From Clostridium sp. 1001275B_160808_H3 (GTDB taxonomy: Bacteria > Bacillota > Clostridia > Clostridiales > Clostridiaceae), in the NCBI RefSeq assembly GCF_015550425.1, contig NZ_JADNAT010000013.1, positions 45,872 to 109,871 on the forward strand: 64,000 nt of DNA, written 5' to 3'. Position 1 is the first letter of the stretch. Every line of letters begins with the position of its first letter. Shown here in pieces: positions 61,641 through 64,000 of the stretch. The notes under the pieces were generated by a model. That model was not told the origin of the DNA and did not search any database. It was given only the letters and a program-made list of their open reading frames with translations. A program made the position numbers and the translations under genes.

Positions 61641-61868
61641 ATTTCGTACCAAAATATATTTATAGCAATTGTTTGGATAGATAATAAACTATTGGTTATT
61701 TTAAGAAGTAAAGTAGAGTTAGGAGGTATTGAAATAATTGAATCAATGAATTCTGTATAAATTGCTGTAGACTCCTAATATAGTTAAATTAAATAACTAT
61801 ATTAAATATTATGGAGGAGTAGGTTTATCGGTGAAAATTTAACCTATTTACTGATAAATTTAACTATG
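61641..61868. other. intergenic gap between convergent genes
   Basis: About 230 bases. A TTAGGAG..ACTCCTAA pair (near 61720 and 61770-61780) and a TTTATCGGT/ACTGATAAA pair (near 61826-61857) suggest hairpins ending the leftward def transcript. No gene is seen. Confidence 0.4.
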
Positions 61869-62321
61869 CTATTTTATATATTCAGTAACAAAATCAGTAA
61901 AAAGAATACCATCTAAATGATCTATTTCATGGCAGAAGCATTTTGCTAAATCACCTGTACCTGTTAAAATAATTTTTTTGCCATATTCATTTAATGCTTG
62001 AATTGTTACCTTTGCTGGTCTTTTAAGTTTTCCCCATTTATTTGGAATACTTAAGCAACCTTCAATAACTTCTTGAGTTCCTTCTTTTTTTATTATTTTA
62101 GGGTTAACAAGCTTTATAAGCCCTTGTCCCATATCTATTACAACCAATCTTTTTAAAATACCAACTTGTGGAGCAGCTAATCCACCACCATTTTCTGTAT
62201 TATACATAGTATCAGCCATATCATTTAATATTTGTCTTATTTTATCATCAACAACTTCAACCTCTTTACTTCTTTTTCTTAATATTTCATCGTCAAATAA
62301 TCTAATTTGTCTTAAAGCCAT
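61869..62321 (-). CDS. def: peptide deformylase
   Basis: The 150-residue iron enzyme removes the N-formyl group from nascent proteins. All three motifs are present: GGGLAAPQVGI (motif I), EGCLSIP (motif II, usually EGCLS) and CFCHEIDHLDG (motif III, HExxH metal site). Length is typical. It begins right after the XRE gene stops, and the two form an operon. Confidence 0.95.
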   Translation of the reverse strand: MALRQIRLFDDEILRKRSKEVEVVDDKIRQILNDMADTMYNTENGGGLAAPQVGILKRLVVIDMGQGLIKLVNPKIIKKEGTQEVIEGCLSIPNKWGKLKRPAKVTIQALNEYGKKIILTGTGDLAKCFCHEIDHLDGILFTDFVTEYIK

Positions 62322-62558
62322 TTAAACAACACCTCTACTTTGTTCAGATCTTGATTTCCTTTCACTTTCCTCAAAAAGAAAAACTTCTTCTATATTACTA
62401 TGAAATACTTTAGCAATATCATAAGCTAACCAAATAGATGGTTCAAATTTTTCAGTTTCAATAGCATTAATTGCTTGTCTGGAAACACCTACAAGCTTTC
62501 CTAATTGCTCTTGAGTTAAACCCAAATCTTCACGAAATTGTTTTAATTTATTTTTCAT
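62322..62558 (-). CDS. XRE family regulator (YozG/Cro-like)
   Basis: A 78-residue protein almost wholly made of an XRE HTH: NKLKQFREDLGLTQEQLGKL, VGVSRQAINAIETEKFEPS and YDIAKVFHSNIEEVFLFEE. This small type often regulates its own operon. I use ATG 62558 behind AAGGAGTGA. Upstream are two ACCTTACAT copies (62581-62589 and about 62629-62637), a possible operator. Confidence 0.87.
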   Translation of the reverse strand: MKNKLKQFREDLGLTQEQLGKLVGVSRQAINAIETEKFEPSIWLAYDIAKVFHSNIEEVFLFEESERKSRSEQSRGVV

Positions 62559-62749
62559 CAAATATCACTCCTTGTAATGTTTACCTTACATTTCTAATTT
62601 AGCATTTCTTTAGGTGAGTGTCAAGCTAACCTTACATAAAATGTGTGGAAAGTAGTAACAATTTTTATATGATTTAGTATTATATTCATTTGAATAAATT
62701 ATAAATAGACTTATTATTCAGATTGTAAAGGTGGTCGCGTTACGCGACC
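62559..62749. promoter_or_regulatory. regulatory region of the XRE-def operon and a GC-rich palindrome
   Basis: Two direct copies of ACCTTACAT lie in the first 80 bases and may be operator sites for the XRE protein. At 62733-62749 stands GGTCGCGTTACGCGACC, a perfect GC-rich palindrome in very AT-rich DNA. It could be a terminator-like stop between the operon promoter and the CRISPR leader, or a binding site. Confidence 0.5.
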
Positions 62750-62965
62750 CCCTTGATATTATTTGGAGTGTTAAAAAACATATTAAGTATTTTTACCAAG
62801 TTATTATTTCATGAAGTATTTGAAAAATAAGTTATATTGCCAGTTTAGGCTGTCATTTATATAAAGTTTCTTTAATTTAAGCAAGGTTGGTAAAAAGTCT
62901 GGAAAGTGAGGTATTTACAAAGATTCCTTAGGATTGTATAATTTATGAAAGGCTTAAAATCAATG
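62750..62965 (+). promoter_or_regulatory. CRISPR leader
   Basis: About 215 AT-rich bases directly before the first repeat, with no gene. I place the leader here because the repeat 3' end ATGTATTTAAAT is the spacer-proximal side in clostridial I-B arrays, because spacers closest to this end match the prophage best, and because all four matched protospacers have the same PAM in this orientation. Confidence 0.7.
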
Positions 62966-63911
62966 GATTAACATTAACATGAGATGTATTTAAATTTAAG
63001 TCCTTTATAGATAGCGTATCCTGCTCCTGCGATTAACATTAACATGAGATGTATTTAAATGAAATAACAGTTGAATTAATGTATAAACTTTGCAGATTAA
63101 CATTAACATGAGATGTATTTAAATGTAGTTTCATAAGCTATTTCATTTCCATCTAGTAAGATTAACATTAACATGAGATGTATTTAAATTCATATTGTTT
63201 ATTAAAATAATCCTTACACATTTGGATTAACATTAACATGAGATGTATTTAAATTAGTGATTGAATGGACTTATCTTTCTTTTAATTGGGATTAACATTA
63301 ACATGAGATGTATTTAAATGTTATCTCTATATCTGTACTTTTAATTTCGTTTTCTGATTAACATTAACATGAGATGTATTTAAATAGAAACTCTTCATCT
63401 TCCTCATAGCACTTTCTCATTGATTAACATTAACATGAGATGTATTTAAATTTATTTTTAACCCCTCTTTCTTAATTCGCGATAATAGATTAACATTAAC
63501 ATGAGATGTATTTAAATTTGGTTCTGAATTAATTGATACATTGCCAATTATAGGATTAACATTAACATGAGATGTATTTAAATTGACTTCCCCTTGCTCT
63601 ATTGTGCCTTATTGTAGAGATTAACATTAACATGAGATGTATTTAAATTAGGTTTTGTATCCTGTTCAGTACCAAAAGGCGATGGATTAACATTAACATG
63701 AGATGTATTTAAATGTTAGTAATACAAATTCCTTTTTACAAGTTTTACATGATTAACATTAACATGAGATGTATTTAAATGTTATTAATCTTGTAATTTC
63801 ATTATAGGCCATAGATGATTAACATTAACATGAGATGTATTTAAATTAATCTTTAGCTTTAGCAGGTAATACTTTATCCCCGATTAACATTAACATGAGA
63901 TGTATTTAAAT
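62966..63911 (+). CRISPR. CRISPR array, 15 repeats and 14 spacers, type I-B-like
   Basis: Fifteen repeats of 30 bases, all identical by eye, begin GATTAACATTAACATGAG and end ATGTATTTAAAT. Repeats start at 62966, 63031, 63095, 63160, 63225, 63290, 63356, 63422, 63488, 63554, 63619, 63685, 63751, 63817 and 63882. Spacers are 34-36 bases. The last repeat is followed by unrelated sequence. The repeat resembles clostridial type I-B repeats. Spacers 1, 2, 7 and 11 match the prophage in this window, each with TCA as PAM. No cas gene is visible in the window, so the array relies on cas genes elsewhere or is orphaned. Confidence 0.97.
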
Positions 63912-64000
63912 AAGTACGCAATATGAGTTGGCTTGATTGCGATGTTGAGTTAAAAAAATAGCATATATATAAGCATTTACAAGTGGTTTAAACTTGGTTA
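63912..64000. other. sequence after the last CRISPR repeat
   Basis: Eighty-nine bases with no further repeat or degenerate copy and no gene start that I can support. Confidence 0.5.

Noticed and set aside
63125-63159. Twelve-base match of spacer 3 near 22038
   Set aside because: No match beyond 12 bases and no TCA PAM.
63190-63224. Weak likeness of spacer 4 to the packaging HNH gene (CKD block near 9645)
   Set aside because: Only about 57 percent of bases agree and there is no PAM.
63255-63289. Fourteen-base match of spacer 5 with the small terminase gene near 10058-10071
   Set aside because: The match stops abruptly at the PAM-distal part and the seed does not match; it is expected by chance in AT-rich DNA.
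63518-63553. Partial similarity of spacer 9 to the YopX-like gene near 2140-2175
   Set aside because: About 13 of 34 bases differ and no TCA PAM is present; the likeness comes from a common peptide motif.

Overview
The window is AT-rich (high A+T at silent positions, ATG/GTG/TTG starts behind GGAGG-type ribosome sites) and reads as the chromosome of a low-GC Firmicute, most likely Clostridium sensu stricto (cluster I). Supporting genes are ribonuclease J, a DUF1846 protein, a YhaM-type HD exonuclease, DUF1002 and DUF2207 proteins, and a CRISPR array whose repeat ends in ATGTATTTAAAT, a form seen in clostridial type I-B systems. I cannot name the species.

1 to about 36,080 is most of a siphovirus-type prophage, entered in its early region. 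All phage genes to 31.1 kb run rightwards. The order is: replication loader, SSB and many small early genes (1-8.0 kb); a late regulator (8.1-8.5 kb); a structured non-coding stretch (8.5-8.8 kb); HNH, small and large terminase, portal, ClpP-like protease and HK97 capsid (9.4-15.4 kb); connectors, tail tube, frameshifted chaperones and tape measure (15.4-21.2 kb); Dit, Tal and fibres (21.2-27.7 kb); XhlA, holin and amidase (27.8-29.2 kb). Past lysis comes an accessory zone: a small gene plus an HTH gene under a promoter with a palindromic operator; an AP2 protein; a leftward pair made of a membrane-anchored HNH protein and a 30-residue membrane peptide; a plasmid-like mobilization operon (two small ribbon-helix-helix-like proteins, a VirD4-type coupling protein, a MobV relaxase); and two XRE-type genes. 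The right junction lies next to the 3' part of an FAD-dependent oxidoreductase gene (36,084-36,569), so the phage probably sits inside that gene. The integrase and left end are outside the window.

36.6-62.6 kb is ordinary chromosome: several orphan small genes, a PadR regulator, a Cys/Gly-rich miniprotein, a YhaM-like nuclease, DUF1846, RNase J, a HAD phosphatase, an M20 amidohydrolase, threonine ammonia-lyase, an SDR dehydrogenase, an orphan PAS histidine kinase, a YbaK-type deacylase, DUF1002 and DUF2207 envelope proteins, a DUF7916-like protein, a dihydropyrimidinase, and peptide deformylase with an XRE gene.

62,966-63,911 is a CRISPR array of 15 identical 30-bp repeats and 14 spacers; no cas gene is in the window. 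The main result comes from comparing the spacers with the prophage by eye. Spacer 1 (leader-proximal) matches the tape measure gene at 34 of 35 bases. Spacer 2 matches the same gene at 30 of 34, spacer 7 an early gene at 31 of 36, and spacer 11 the ASCH-like gene at 30 of 36. All four protospacers are preceded on the spacer-like strand by TCA, a known clostridial I-B PAM. The cell therefore carries a spacer that should target its own prophage. Either the CRISPR system is inactive or the prophage carries an inhibitor; the promoter-operator, small gene and HTH gene at 29.28-30.19 kb form an acr-aca-like candidate. Other notable signals are a probable +1 frameshift at the end of the capsid gene, a -1 frameshift in the tail chaperone genes, and the relaxase plus coupling protein inside a prophage.
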